A stretch of DNA of 64,000 nt. It comes from Bacteroidetes bacterium 43-93. Its GTDB lineage: Bacteria; Bacteroidota; Bacteroidia; Chitinophagales; Chitinophagaceae. Location: NCBI GenBank assembly GCA_001897855.1, contig MKUO01000001.1, forward strand, positions 248,001 to 312,000, read 5' to 3'. The notes beneath the pieces were generated by a model. It was not told where the DNA came from. It saw only the letters and a list, made by a program, of their open reading frames with translations, and did not search any database. Made by a program: the position numbers and the translations under genes. Of the stretch, positions 33,588 to 43,144 are shown one piece after another; the stretch's first letter is position 1, and each line of letters begins with the position of its first letter.

Positions 33588-36500
33588 TTAGAATGTGAAT
33601 CTTAAGTTCATGCCGTAGTTGCGTAAAGAAGGTTGCGCGGAGAAATCAAATCCCTGTGCATTGCTGGCTCCGGAGGAATTGACCTCGGGATCAACATATT
33701 TATTGGAAGAAGGCGTCCATATAAACAGGTTATTACCATAGACACTGAATGAGCCTCCGCCAATAAAGGTCCTGGTGAACCATTTCTTTGGAAAAGTATA
33801 GGTGAGCCTGACCTCTCTGAGTTTTACAAAGCTTGCATCTACCAGGTTCTCTGAATCGGGACGTAAACCTGCTGATGTAAAATAAGTGTAAGGGGAGAAT
33901 GGGGTATTATTGGTATGGTACTGTCCATCAGCACCCATATACACTGAGTTTTCCCAAACATGCGGGTCCCTGTTTTCTGTTTCTTTGGAGGTGCCGACAA
34001 AACTCATGACATCGCGGGTACGCGAATAAAACACACCTCCCTGCTTGGTGTCGAAAAGTATATTCAGGCTAAAGCCTTTGTAGGAAATTGTGGTACCAAG
34101 CGATGCCTGGTAGTTTGGTAAATAAGTACCATAATAATTAGCAGTAGTAGTTACCGTGGGCAAGCCTGTTGCAGAATCGACAATTGTTCTGCCGTCGGCT
34201 GTTTTTGCAATACCGGTAGTGTAGAAAGTACCATAGGGCTTGTCTATTGCCGCTACAATGCTCATGCCCGAATAGCCCCCCAGCAATACCTGGTCGGTGC
34301 CGGGGAATATCTCCTTCACCGCACTGTTGTTTTTGGTAAACGTACCATACAGATCCCATCTGAAGCCGCTTGCAGTGCTAACCGGCGTACCCCTCAATGC
34401 TATTTCCACACCGTTGTTTACAAACAAGCCCGTGTTGATGACTTTGGATGTAAAACCAGAAGATGTTGCTATTGGTACCGGCACGATCTGATTTTCGGAC
34501 TGCTTGTAATAATAAGAGAAGTCGATGCTCAGCCTGTTGTTGAAGAAAGCGTCTTCGGTACCAACTTCGAACTCCCGGGTGAATTCCGGCTGAATGGCGG
34601 GATTACCTATCTGGTTACCATAGCTAAAACCTCCTATGCCGTTGAAAGGAAATGTAGTGCTGCCGAAGTTACCATTTGCTACCGCGCGGTTATAAGTAGT
34701 AGTATTCAGATAAGGTTGCGCATCATTACCAACAGAACCATAGGATGCACGAATTTTGGAATAATTCCACGAGTTACGTAAGCCCCTGCCAAATAATTCG
34801 GATATTACAAATGAGGCGTTGGCGCCAAAATAGAAGTAAGATTTTTCGATGGTAGACGACCAGTCGTTACGTCCGTTGACACCAATAAAAAGCCTGTTTT
34901 TATAGCCCGCCGTTGCATCGGCATAAGCGCCTACACGCCGAACCAGGTTTAGATTGTTGTTGACAAGTGGGGTGCCGTTAGAATTACTCAGATTGTAATA
35001 CCCCGGCACTATAAGGCCACCTTCCTCGTTGGTGCTTGAAAATGTGTTTAAAGTGCGGAACTGTGTAAAATTCTGACCGAGCAAGACGTTCAGATTGAGG
35101 TCTTTTGCAACGTCCTTGTTAAACGTTATCATCAGGTCATTAAACATGTTGTTAGTATTATAAATATCCTCGGCATAGCGGCCGGGATTCACTTGCGGGT
35201 TGTTTGCATAGAACGGATCTACGGCATCAGAATTATATTTTGGTACGCTTTGGTAACGCCTGTCTGAATAGATATCTGCGGCAAGCCTGTCTTCGACACG
35301 TAACCACTCGAATGGTTTATAACCTATTATTGTATTACCGAGCACACGATCTACATTGTTGATGTTTTTGAACTCCTTCAGTGTATAATATGGGTTTATA
35401 GCATAAGCTCCATAATATCCATAGTGGTGTGTTCCCGTTTCGTCTACATAATCCATCGAATTGAACTTATCATTCAAGTCTTTAAGTTCGGTTATTGGTA
35501 TATCTCTTGGCGTTTGCAATAAGTTGTCCATTACAGAAGAAGATCCCTGGCCGAAACTTGGAAGATCACTATTGATACGGATATAATTGACACTGATGCT
35601 GGTATATACTTTGTTGGAAAGATTGGCATTGCCGTTGAAGCCGATCGTATATTTGTCATATTTCTTGCCGGGAAAAACAGACTTGCTATTGAGTGAACCC
35701 AGAGATAAACGATAAGCAGCATCTTCATTGCCACCGTTTAGCGAAATATTGTTATTCCAGATCTGCCCAACATCAAAGAAATCCCGCACATTGTTTTTCT
35801 GTGCTTCATACGGCTTTACTTTTTGCTGTCCATCAATCACCTGTCCCCACGGGCGTTGCTGACCATCGAAAGGTAGTCCCCAGCTAAAGTTTTCCCGGCG
35901 ATCATCCGGGATGCCTTCGTAGATATTGCCCTGGCCGTAGCTATTCTGAAATTCGGGTAGCTTTAGCACACTGGACAGCTCATAAGAGGAACTAACCTGT
36001 ATATCTGTTTTTTTAGCACCTTTCTTTTTTAATCCCTTTTTTGTGGTAATGATCAAGGCACCGTTAGATGCCAATGAGCCGTACAATGCAGTTGCGGCGG
36101 GGCCTTTCAGTACTGAGACAGACTCAATATCTTCGGGATTGATATCGTTGCCACGGTTACCAAAATCTACCTGGTTGCTTAATTCTCCTATGCTACCATT
36201 GGTTGCAAAGTTTTGATTGCTGATAGGTACACCATCTACCACGATCAATGCCTGGTTGTTGCCTAATAGTGAGGAACCACCCCTTAGCACAATTCTCGTA
36301 GAGGACCCCGGTGCATTTGCCGTAGTATTAATATTGACACCAGCCGCCTTGCCTACTAATGCATTCAGCGGACTGGTATTACCACCCTGGGTAAGATCTT
36401 CCCCGGTTACCTGTGTAGTAGCGTACCCCAATGAACGCTTTTCGCGCCGTATGGCATTAGCAGTTACCACTGTTTCCTGCAAGGTAGTTGCCGCTGCGGC

Positions 36501-36782
36501 CATTTTTATAACCATTGGCTGATCTGTAATAGGTTGGGTCATCTCATTATAACCAACCGATCGTATTATAAGGGTAGTGGCGCCTTCCGGCACATCGAGC
36601 TGAAAATTACCATCTGCATCCGTAGCGGTACCAACGCCCGGATTGTTCTGTACAGAAATAGTAGCACCGGGCAATCCCTCGCCTTTTTCATCTTGTATCT
36701 GCCCGGTAACATGCCGGGTCTGTGCAACGGTTGCCGTTAAGCATAACAGTTGCATCGCTAGGCAAAATAGATGTCTTTTCAT
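33588..36782 (-). CDS. SusC/RagA-family TonB-linked outer-membrane transporter
   Basis: A 1064-residue TonB-dependent importer. After the signal peptide comes a CarboxypepD_reg-like domain (VTGQIQDEKGEGLPGATISV), then the SusC plug (residues about 110-235) with the family signature SVLKGPAATALYGSLASNGA, and a 22-strand barrel ending in NYGMNLRFTF. No N-terminal STN domain is present, so no anti-sigma contact is expected. With SusD and a lipoprotein it forms a minimal uptake locus. No glycoside hydrolase, sulfatase or peptidase lies nearby. Confidence 0.95.
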   Translation of the reverse strand: MKRHLFCLAMQLLCLTATVAQTRHVTGQIQDEKGEGLPGATISVQNNPGVGTATDADGNFQLDVPEGATTLIIRSVGYNEMTQPITDQPMVIKMAAAATTLQETVVTANAIRREKRSLGYATTQVTGEDLTQGGNTSPLNALVGKAAGVNINTTANAPGSSTRIVLRGGSSLLGNNQALIVVDGVPISNQNFATNGSIGELSNQVDFGNRGNDINPEDIESVSVLKGPAATALYGSLASNGALIITTKKGLKKKGAKKTDIQVSSSYELSSVLKLPEFQNSYGQGNIYEGIPDDRRENFSWGLPFDGQQRPWGQVIDGQQKVKPYEAQKNNVRDFFDVGQIWNNNISLNGGNEDAAYRLSLGSLNSKSVFPGKKYDKYTIGFNGNANLSNKVYTSISVNYIRINSDLPSFGQGSSSVMDNLLQTPRDIPITELKDLNDKFNSMDYVDETGTHHYGYYGAYAINPYYTLKEFKNINNVDRVLGNTIIGYKPFEWLRVEDRLAADIYSDRRYQSVPKYNSDAVDPFYANNPQVNPGRYAEDIYNTNNMFNDLMITFNKDVAKDLNLNVLLGQNFTQFRTLNTFSSTNEEGGLIVPGYYNLSNSNGTPLVNNNLNLVRRVGAYADATAGYKNRLFIGVNGRNDWSSTIEKSYFYFGANASFVISELFGRGLRNSWNYSKIRASYGSVGNDAQPYLNTTTYNRAVANGNFGSTTFPFNGIGGFSYGNQIGNPAIQPEFTREFEVGTEDAFFNNRLSIDFSYYYKQSENQIVPVPIATSSGFTSKVINTGLFVNNGVEIALRGTPVSTASGFRWDLYGTFTKNNSAVKEIFPGTDQVLLGGYSGMSIVAAIDKPYGTFYTTGIAKTADGRTIVDSATGLPTVTTTANYYGTYLPNYQASLGTTISYKGFSLNILFDTKQGGVFYSRTRDVMSFVGTSKETENRDPHVWENSVYMGADGQYHTNNTPFSPYTYFTSAGLRPDSENLVDASFVKLREVRLTYTFPKKWFTRTFIGGGSFSVYGNNLFIWTPSSNKYVDPEVNSSGASNAQGFDFSAQPSLRNYGMNLRFTF

Positions 36783-36879
36783 ACGTTTTTATATTTATGA
36801 AGCGATATTGGCCGTTCGACTTTACAGCGTCGTCCTGCTTGGCCAGTTATTACCCAAAAAAGAGCGGAGCGAGGGAATA

Positions 36880-37677
36880 TTATTTATCCTTTCGATCCAC
36901 CGGTTCCTGCCGTTTATTTAAGTTGTCCGCGAGCATTTCATCGGGAGTAACAGCCGCGATGTCCACCTGCATTTTATTTTTGAAGCCCGACACTATCATG
37001 TCGTCTCCCCGCATTAATGCCTGGTAGCCGTCCTTTGCTACATCCGCGGGGTCTGACAATTGTTCTTTATTCTGCACTATTTTAGAATCCTGCATTCCTG
37101 CTTTGTTGAAAAAGTCGGTATTAGTAGCGCCCGGCAGCAAAGCCGTAACAACAATGCCTTTGTCTTTTACCTCGCTCCTGACAGCCTCAGTAAATGACTG
37201 CACAAAAGCCTTTGTGCCATGATATACGGATTGCCATGGGCCAGGAAGCTTACCCGCGATGGATGACAGGTTTAGTATCTTCCCTGTTCCTCTCTGCAGC
37301 ATATCATTCAGAAATAAGTGCGTTAACGCAACAAGGCTGGATATGTTTAGCTGAATGATCTTTAATTGTTTTCGGAGATCGGTATCTGCAAACTCGCCGT
37401 ATAATCCCTGCCCGGCATCATTTACAAGTACGTTGACGGTTACTTCTTTCTGCTTCAACTCATCATATATGGCAAAGGCATTTTCCGGATCGAATAAATC
37501 CCTCGAAATCGCCAGTATCTCAATGTTTTGGTGCTGTTGCTTTAGCACATCTACGGTGGTGGCCAGTTCTGTTGGATTCCTTGCTACAATGACGAGGTTA
37601 TTTCCGTCTTTGGCGAACAGCTTTGCCAGCTCTAAGCCAATGCCACTTGTTGCACCGGTAATAAGTACTGCATCCAT
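36880..37677 (-). CDS. Short-chain dehydrogenase/reductase (YqjQ/DltE-like)
   Basis: A 265-residue SDR: TGATSGIG near residue 7, ARNPTELATTV, NDAGQGLYG in place of the usual NNAG motif, NLSSIAGKLPGP and the catalytic YHGTKAFVQSF (Tyr near residue 155). The C-terminal RGDDMIVSGFKNKM-type segment is common in the DltE/YqjQ group. The ND instead of NN in the NNAG motif is a variant. It lies 97 bp upstream of susC on the same strand; read-through is possible, but a metabolic link is not shown. Confidence 0.9.
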   Translation of the reverse strand: MDAVLITGATSGIGLELAKLFAKDGNNLVIVARNPTELATTVDVLKQQHQNIEILAISRDLFDPENAFAIYDELKQKEVTVNVLVNDAGQGLYGEFADTDLRKQLKIIQLNISSLVALTHLFLNDMLQRGTGKILNLSSIAGKLPGPWQSVYHGTKAFVQSFTEAVRSEVKDKGIVVTALLPGATNTDFFNKAGMQDSKIVQNKEQLSDPADVAKDGYQALMRGDDMIVSGFKNKMQVDIAAVTPDEMLADNLNKRQEPVDRKDK

Positions 37678-37850
37678 AGTCTATATTTTTGACGTGTTTT
37701 TTAACTGGGTTTCCCCGACCATATTGGTGGTTGTTAGTATCTACAGTGTTGTGCCAGCGGCATTTATTTTTTAGTGATGGAAAGTTTAGAGCAGGTATAA
37801 TCGCGATTGTTTTCTGCGATTTCTGTGCCAGTGGCCAGCATATCGAAAAT

Positions 37851-37881
37851 AAAAAAGCCCCACGGTATGTAGTGAGGCTTT
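37851..37881 (-). terminator. Terminator of the 37962-38411 lipoprotein gene
   Basis: Read leftward, AAAGCCTCAC, an 8-base loop, then GTGGGGCTTTTTT (one mismatch). It lies 80 bp after the stop codon. The rest of 37678-37961 shows nothing else. Confidence 0.75.
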
Positions 37882-37961
37882 GTCTTTTGAGCGGGCGTGA
37901 ATAGTCCAATGTGTAATCCTAATTTTTCATAAAGTGCAACTTCGTTGCGATGGATATAGTA

Positions 37962-38411
37962 TTATTGCTTAGTGCCATTAAATGTCCAGTTACTGCTGGA
38001 ACCTGCTGATGTTACAAATGTATATTTGATAACAAGATTTGAATTAGATAAGGTACCTGTACCTGTAACGGTATAAGTTCCGCCTAATGTTGCAACGGTT
38101 ACATACTGGGATGGAATAGTAAAATTGCTTGCATCGGTAGTGGCTTTGATGCTGTATACAGATCCACGTTCTGTGCGTGAATTCATTACTATATCTGAAG
38201 AGGAGGTTGCAGGTATTACAATCGTGTCTGCCTCGCTAAATGTACCCTTGCTAAATGTTCCATAGTAAATACCGGAAAAGATATTCTGGCTGGGGGTAAT
38301 ATTATTATCGTCATCATTAGATGATTTCTTACAGGATGGTATAACTGCCATCAGTGCTATGGCCATCACTACAAGGTTAATTGTTCGGAACTTAATAATA
38401 CTGTTGTTCAT
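37962..38411 (-). CDS. Small lipoprotein with beta-rich domain
   Basis: A 149-residue lipoprotein, not assigned to a family. The ATG at 38411 gives MNNSIIKFRTINLVVMAIALMAVIPSC with lipobox Cys near 27. The mature part begins with an Asp-rich spacer (KKSSNDDDNNITP), then about 110 residues of Ser/Thr-rich beta strands (FSGIYYGTFSKGTF, GGTYTVTGTGTLSNSNLVIKYTF, SSNWTFNGTKQ), like many Bacteroidota surface lipoproteins. A TAAGTTTG (minus strand, 38448-38441) upstream matches a -7 element, so it may have its own promoter. Confidence 0.7.
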   Translation of the reverse strand: MNNSIIKFRTINLVVMAIALMAVIPSCKKSSNDDDNNITPSQNIFSGIYYGTFSKGTFSEADTIVIPATSSSDIVMNSRTERGSVYSIKATTDASNFTIPSQYVTVATLGGTYTVTGTGTLSNSNLVIKYTFVTSAGSSSNWTFNGTKQ

Positions 38412-38546
38412 GCTGTTTGCTTTTATATGAATTGATAATGCAAACTTATTGGTGCATATAGTCACTTCACATGATTAAGGTCAGACGGCTACTTGATTCT
38501 TGTCAAGTACAGGATATAGTAGGTAATAGGCACTTTGTAATCAGGC

Positions 38547-38702
38547 TTATGCTGATAATAAGTACACAGAGATGAGGTGTTTTATGTATATAATTGCAAA
38601 TGCTGCCCCGAAGTATGCACGAAGCATCAGGCCAATGGATGTAAGCTGTATTGATCTCATGATGCTTGCTTTTGTTAGCATTATTTTTATTAGGTGCTGC
38701 AT
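38547..38702 (-). CDS. Possible small membrane protein, 51 residues
   Basis: A leftward frame from ATG 38702 to TAA 38547 encodes MQHLIKIMLTKASIMRSIQL followed by a hydrophobic stretch LRAYFGAAFAIIYIKHLISVYLLSA, one probable membrane segment. It follows a 20-residue hydrophobic frame and the usher-like gene on the same strand. No homologue is recognised. Coding status rests on frame and composition only. Confidence 0.3.
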   Translation of the reverse strand: MQHLIKIMLTKASIMRSIQLTSIGLMLRAYFGAAFAIIYIKHLISVYLLSA

Positions 38703-38708
38703 TGCAGT

Positions 38709-38771
38709 TTAAATGTTCACTGCTATAATAATGCAGGCCAGTATGGCGATGAATAGTGAGGTCTTTTGCAT
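38709..38771 (-). CDS. Possible 20-residue hydrophobic peptide
   Basis: The leftward frame 38771-38709 encodes MQKTSLFIAILACIIIAVNI, a short lysine-headed membrane peptide, 50 bp after the usher-like gene and 6 bp before the 51-residue frame. It resembles known single-pass micropeptides in form only. Very short frames arise by chance, so confidence is low. Confidence 0.25.
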   Translation of the reverse strand: MQKTSLFIAILACIIIAVNI

Positions 38772-38821
38772 AGTTTATAATTTTGTTTGTTGTTATATTT
38801 TATACTTGTCATCCCGGGTTC

Positions 38822-41623
38822 CTATTTAATTCTATTCAAGAATTCTACTTTGCGTGGTTTTTGTGTGATCGTAAAACCAGTTTTATCTTCGTTATTTTTA
38901 AATAAATCAACTTTGTAAGACAGCTTATCAGGGATGAAATCACTACCTTCAAAAGCTTGCGGATTTAATGAGATAGTATAAATGCCGGCCGGCAAACTAA
39001 AAGAATAGTCTCCTTCAATATCTGCTACAGTACTGTAAGTTTTACCGGACGTATCAACTGCTATCACTTTTATTCCGTCTGCAGTAAATTTGGTTTTACT
39101 ATAGGCATCTTTTATTATTTTGATTTTGCCCGAAACAATTGTGCCTTTTTTGTACGGTATTGTAATCGTTGTGTTTTTTTCCAGAGAGACAGATTGAAGT
39201 ATGCCATTTACAGGTACCAGTCCTTTTGATTGAATTGTATTGAACTCGATAGCATAGTTGCCCTTTGTAATATTCACATACCTGGCTTCACCTTTTTTGT
39301 CGGTTAGCAGGATTTGATTCCCATTGACCAATATTTGTACGTCTTTTAATAATTCTTCTTTTGCATCCAATAATCCGTTATTGTTATGGTCATTAAACAA
39401 TACCAACGTCATTGTGTATAATTTTCTCTTTGTAATTACCGGAACATTGAGTTGCTTGGATATTGATAATGTCAGGAATTTTTCTTCTGTAACCGGCAAT
39501 TGGTGGCCATTTGTGAGGATGTTGCTTGTTGGGATATTTCCGGCGAGTTGTATTGACGTTCCAATTTTATCATTCAAATAATTTACGCTGCCAACCACAG
39601 CCGATCTTACAATCTGATCATAAACAGATTTAGAGACCTGGAACTTCACCATGCCACTCAGCCTGCTTTTAAAGAAATTGAATTTCATGAAAGGCCCTCC
39701 GCATAATGTAACATCATAACTCTTTACATTTTGGGATGGGCCGTCGTAACCTAAAACCGGTTTTCGCGTATATGTAGCCATTATACCCGGCCAGCCGACA
39801 TTAACTGAGGCCATTGTACTGGTAACAAATACGCTTGCATTATTACTGCCGACATTATTTTTAAAAGCATTCTGTGAATTCAACAACACCGAAATTTTTT
39901 TATCCTTTTGGTAAGAGTAATTCACGTCAAAGAATACCATATTGTCAAGGTCTGTTTGGCTGCCTATTCCACCTTCATTTAACAAACCTGTAGAAATCAT
40001 AAGGCTGTTTCGTGTATCTTTTAAGCCTGCGTTTACACCATACCGCTCACTATTGTACTTCAGTATATCTGTGTTATACAGTGTATCAGTATAATACCTT
40101 GTATTTAAATAACTTGAAGAATAAAATAGGCCTGCAAATTTTTTATTGAATTCGCGTGCTACCTGGTGCATCTGTACCGTCATGCCATTATTGATACCGG
40201 GAAAATTCTTATCATAATATTCCACACTCGAATTAATAGTCCAATTGTTATCCTGGCGGAATGAAAACTTATAACCGCCGGTAAAGCCCCAGGTTTGTTT
40301 TTTTACCCCTTCAATATCCCTTGTTTTTTGAGATAGACCTGTTCCTGCCTGAACCGAGAGCACAGCTTTTTGCGTATTTAATAACTGGGCAGTACCAGAT
40401 AAGACATAGCCATTTAAATGGTTTTGGTCATCGAAGTTTGAGCTTATGGTATTCGTACATCCTATCTTGCCCAGTTGGTACCGTACCTGTGTTGAGAAGT
40501 TATTGCTTGAATAATAAAAATTGCGATCTCTGAGATTTGCTGTAACTGCCACTTCAAGATTGTTATTGAAATTATGGCTAATGCCAAATCCGCGCCCGTT
40601 ACTTAAAAAATAGCGTTGTATGGGTTGTATGGTGCCTGCTGATAACTTCCAGTCGTGGTATATATAATCTACGAGGTACATGTTTTGCTGGATGCCGTAC
40701 ACTTCTGTACCAAATTGTTTGCTCTTGTAATAAAATCTCAGGTCATTTCTATTGCCAAAGTGGATATCGCCTCTCGCAGCCCCATAATAATTAAGCCTGT
40801 TATTTTGATTGATCATTCCGCCTTCTATAGTAAGGGGTATTTGAGCGTAAGGCGAAGAATTCTCTTTGATATTGTGCCTGGGCCTGCTTAACTTATACAA
40901 GTGTGTGTAAGAATTCATACCGCTGCCCTTAATGCATAGCGCAATATTTTCATGACAGAGTTTTTGCCATTGCGAAGCAGACAATTTCAATGCCCAGTTA
41001 TAAATGGTGTCCCTGCCCGGATCAAGCTTTATAACATTCTTGTCGTTTAGGAGCATATTCTGATTCTGCCATTGCAATGTGTATGTGTCATCGATATTAC
41101 CCGTGTTTTTCAAATGAAAGCTTAATTGTACGCTATCCGGCCGCTCATAAAATAAAAGGTCTTCTGTAATGTATTCTGCGATAAACTTAGGGTCTGCTTC
41201 AGGCTTTAGGTGGCAGTAATATATGTGGCGATCAGTAACATCGGGCACACGAACAAATATCTTAATGCTATCCCAGCAGGCCTTAGTTTTAGGGAGTCTC
41301 AATAAATTTAGAGGAATACTTTTTGTGCTGTTGGGTTGAAGGGCGCAGAATATTTCCCTGCCAGATAGAAGGGAATCTTTAGATAAAAGTTTCCAGCCTG
41401 ACGGAATCTTAACAGTAATTCCCAGCCTGATGAACTTTCTGTTAGGGTTGTTTATTTTAATGGTATTATAAAGGATGTTGGTCTCATTTTTAGCTACTAA
41501 GGAATCTTTATAGCGAACCTCAAAAAATTTGCAATGATCTACATTGGCTGCTTTTGCACTTATGAATAAGATGCAAAACAATATGGAAGTAATGAATTTG
41601 ATATGTTTCAAAAATGATATCAT
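38822..41623 (-). CDS. Usher-like outer-membrane beta-barrel protein with Ig and SdrD-like domains
   Basis: A 933-residue exported protein. Signal peptide to about residue 25. Residues 26-245 form two Ig-like domains of the COG1470 kind (TIKINNPNRKFIRLGITVKI; LSFHLKNTGNIDDTYTLQW). Residues about 250-745 are a long run of alternating polar/aromatic strands (RLNYYGAARGDIHFGNRNDLRFYYKSKQFG in part) typical of an outer-membrane barrel. The C terminus has two more beta domains: LVLFNDHNNNGLLDAKEELLKD (SdrD-B/EF-hand-like loop) and DGIKVIAVDTSGKTYSTVADIEGDYSF. N-domain, barrel and two C-domains is the order in fimbrial ushers. A classical usher signature was not seen. With the chaperone and subunit-like genes upstream, an usher role is inferred. 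Confidence 0.65.
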   Translation of the reverse strand: MISFLKHIKFITSILFCILFISAKAANVDHCKFFEVRYKDSLVAKNETNILYNTIKINNPNRKFIRLGITVKIPSGWKLLSKDSLLSGREIFCALQPNSTKSIPLNLLRLPKTKACWDSIKIFVRVPDVTDRHIYYCHLKPEADPKFIAEYITEDLLFYERPDSVQLSFHLKNTGNIDDTYTLQWQNQNMLLNDKNVIKLDPGRDTIYNWALKLSASQWQKLCHENIALCIKGSGMNSYTHLYKLSRPRHNIKENSSPYAQIPLTIEGGMINQNNRLNYYGAARGDIHFGNRNDLRFYYKSKQFGTEVYGIQQNMYLVDYIYHDWKLSAGTIQPIQRYFLSNGRGFGISHNFNNNLEVAVTANLRDRNFYYSSNNFSTQVRYQLGKIGCTNTISSNFDDQNHLNGYVLSGTAQLLNTQKAVLSVQAGTGLSQKTRDIEGVKKQTWGFTGGYKFSFRQDNNWTINSSVEYYDKNFPGINNGMTVQMHQVAREFNKKFAGLFYSSSYLNTRYYTDTLYNTDILKYNSERYGVNAGLKDTRNSLMISTGLLNEGGIGSQTDLDNMVFFDVNYSYQKDKKISVLLNSQNAFKNNVGSNNASVFVTSTMASVNVGWPGIMATYTRKPVLGYDGPSQNVKSYDVTLCGGPFMKFNFFKSRLSGMVKFQVSKSVYDQIVRSAVVGSVNYLNDKIGTSIQLAGNIPTSNILTNGHQLPVTEEKFLTLSISKQLNVPVITKRKLYTMTLVLFNDHNNNGLLDAKEELLKDVQILVNGNQILLTDKKGEARYVNITKGNYAIEFNTIQSKGLVPVNGILQSVSLEKNTTITIPYKKGTIVSGKIKIIKDAYSKTKFTADGIKVIAVDTSGKTYSTVADIEGDYSFSLPAGIYTISLNPQAFEGSDFIPDKLSYKVDLFKNNEDKTGFTITQKPRKVEFLNRIK

Positions 41624-41640
41624 TGCTAAAAAATGTACAT

Positions 41641-41678
41641 TTTTAAAAAAGTAAACCCTTCCTTACGGGGAAGGGTTT
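41641..41678 (-). terminator. Terminator between the subunit gene and the usher-like gene
   Basis: Read leftward, AAACCCTTCC, loop of 6, GGAAGGGTTT, then ACTTTTTTAAAA. It lies 41 bp after the subunit gene and 18 bp before the usher-like start, so most transcripts would stop before the usher. Confidence 0.85.
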
Positions 41679-41718
41679 AACATTATCATCAGCTATTAGC
41701 TACAGCTATAGTTGTGGA

Positions 41719-42309
41719 CTATGGAGCTAATGTACCGGTAACCATAATGTTACCTTGATATGTACCGCCAAGATGGCCATAAGCAGCACCTGGGTTCAAA
41801 GAAAGACGGGTAATAAACAGTTTGTTGTAGCAACCGTCACCCTGCAGGAAGTTTTGTGCAGAATTAGACAGCGCTGCGCCATTACCTGTACCGAAGCCGT
41901 TTTCTGCGGCACCGCCTGGTATTGTGCTATAGCTGTATACCAGCCATTTGAAACTGCTTGCTGGCAGGCCCGGATCGCCACCACCTATTCTTGTGAAAGT
42001 TGCACCTTTTACGCTTGCATGAAAGTGACGAGTTGCTGAGATGCGGAACTCGATATCGTTACCACCTACCGGTGTATTTGGCCATGCTTCCAGGAAGTTA
42101 AGGCCGTTTTCGAATTCGCTCCATGTATCAGCGTTATTACCTGCAACCTGGTATTCAGGTACGAGGTCAATCATATCGGTAATACCCAGGGATCCTACTA
42201 ATGTGGTATTATCCACTGTTCCCGGAACTTCACTGTTAGCATTTGCTTGAGCTTTTACCATGCTGATAGCTGCAAATAGAATAGCAGCTGTTAATGTTAG
42301 CTTTTTCAT
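41719..42309 (-). CDS. Candidate major fibre subunit (secreted, DUF4402-like)
   Basis: A 196-residue exported protein. The ATG at 42309 gives MKKLTLTAAILFAAISMVKAQA, a Sec signal. The mature part (about 175 residues) is Gly/Asn/Ser-rich and beta-like, with GNDIEFRISATRHFHASVKG in the middle and a C-terminal HLGGTYQGNIMVTGTLAP, a pattern seen in DUF4402-type proteins (GGTY-G---V-). It lies just upstream of the usher-like gene but is followed by its own strong terminator, as expected for an abundant subunit. It lacks a lipobox, so it is not a FimA/Mfa1-type pilin. The role is inferred from context. Confidence 0.6.
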   Translation of the reverse strand: MKKLTLTAAILFAAISMVKAQANANSEVPGTVDNTTLVGSLGITDMIDLVPEYQVAGNNADTWSEFENGLNFLEAWPNTPVGGNDIEFRISATRHFHASVKGATFTRIGGGDPGLPASSFKWLVYSYSTIPGGAAENGFGTGNGAALSNSAQNFLQGDGCYNKLFITRLSLNPGAAYGHLGGTYQGNIMVTGTLAP

Positions 42310-43041
42310 AATTGGCAATTTTTAATTTGGTTTTTAAATGTTGTTTAAAATTTGTGTTTCAAAGCCTTGATGACACAAACTTCCATCAAAACCGGACGGT
42401 TGTTTACTGCAGTTATAAACAAATTAGTAACGATTAAAAGAGACATCGTTGAATGGTGCTTTCTGTTCATTCATTATTCTTCAGACAAGAAATGTTTATT
42501 TACAGAAGATGCAATAGCGGAAAGGGTTTTAAGGGATTTGTACTTGGAATGTTTTAATGAGAAAGCGATGCTTGTGCTGATTTAAAGACACGCAATAATG
42601 AACTTTTGCAAAACGCTGAACGTTCTTTATCAACATCGTGATGTCCACTTTTGGCAGTGTTAATAGTATTGCAGTAGCCGGCTCTTTATGCCTTTCTTTA
42701 TTCGCTGAAAGCATTGTTGGCAGCATGTTTTAGCAGAATGGAACTAAACACTAAAATAGTATAGTGTATGACTAGCATTTCCAACTCAAGGAAATTTATA
42801 TGAATTGAAATATCCCAATAGAGTTATGCACCGGATGTAACAGGAAATCCACAAAATAAATTGCTCACCGAAAGATTGCTATTTTTTCCAAACAAAGTTG
42901 AAAGACAATATTAGATCGTCCTGGTATTAAATTGACATAAATTATTGGTCTAAAAAAGCACCACTAATTAATGAAAGATCCTAACCCAGGCTATTATCGT
43001 TAATGAAAGCACGTTGCTAAGAGTGTCTTAAAATAAGAACA
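42310..43041. other. Long gene-free stretch between subunit genes
   Basis: About 730 bp with no convincing gene. It should contain the leftward promoter of the 41719-42309 gene, but no clear TTTG-N19-TAnnTTTG match was found. Short frames on both strands (for example 42352-42585 plus) have no signal peptide, no good context and poor composition. Long 5' regions before pilin-type genes can hold regulatory RNA or phase-variable elements; no inverted repeat suggesting a switch was seen. Confidence 0.5.
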
Positions 43042-43075
43042 GGGGCAAAATAAACAAAATCGTTTAATTTGCCCC
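43042..43075 (-). terminator. Terminator of the chaperone/subunit operon
   Basis: GGGGCAAA at one side and TTTGCCCC at the other, with an 18-base AT-rich loop; read leftward it is followed by TGTTCTTATTTT. It lies 69 bp after the last subunit-like gene. Confidence 0.65.
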
Positions 43076-43144
43076 GATAGGATTTTTACTACTGATTACA
43101 AAACAGGTTGGAATTTTGCTGCAAACCTTTTCTTGCAGCTGCAC

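Noticed and set aside
42352-42585. 77-codon rightward frame between subunit genes
   Set aside because: No signal peptide, uneven composition, and located where the leftward promoter should be; likely chance.
42529-42726. 65-codon leftward frame in the same gap
   Set aside because: No recognisable motif and no supporting context.
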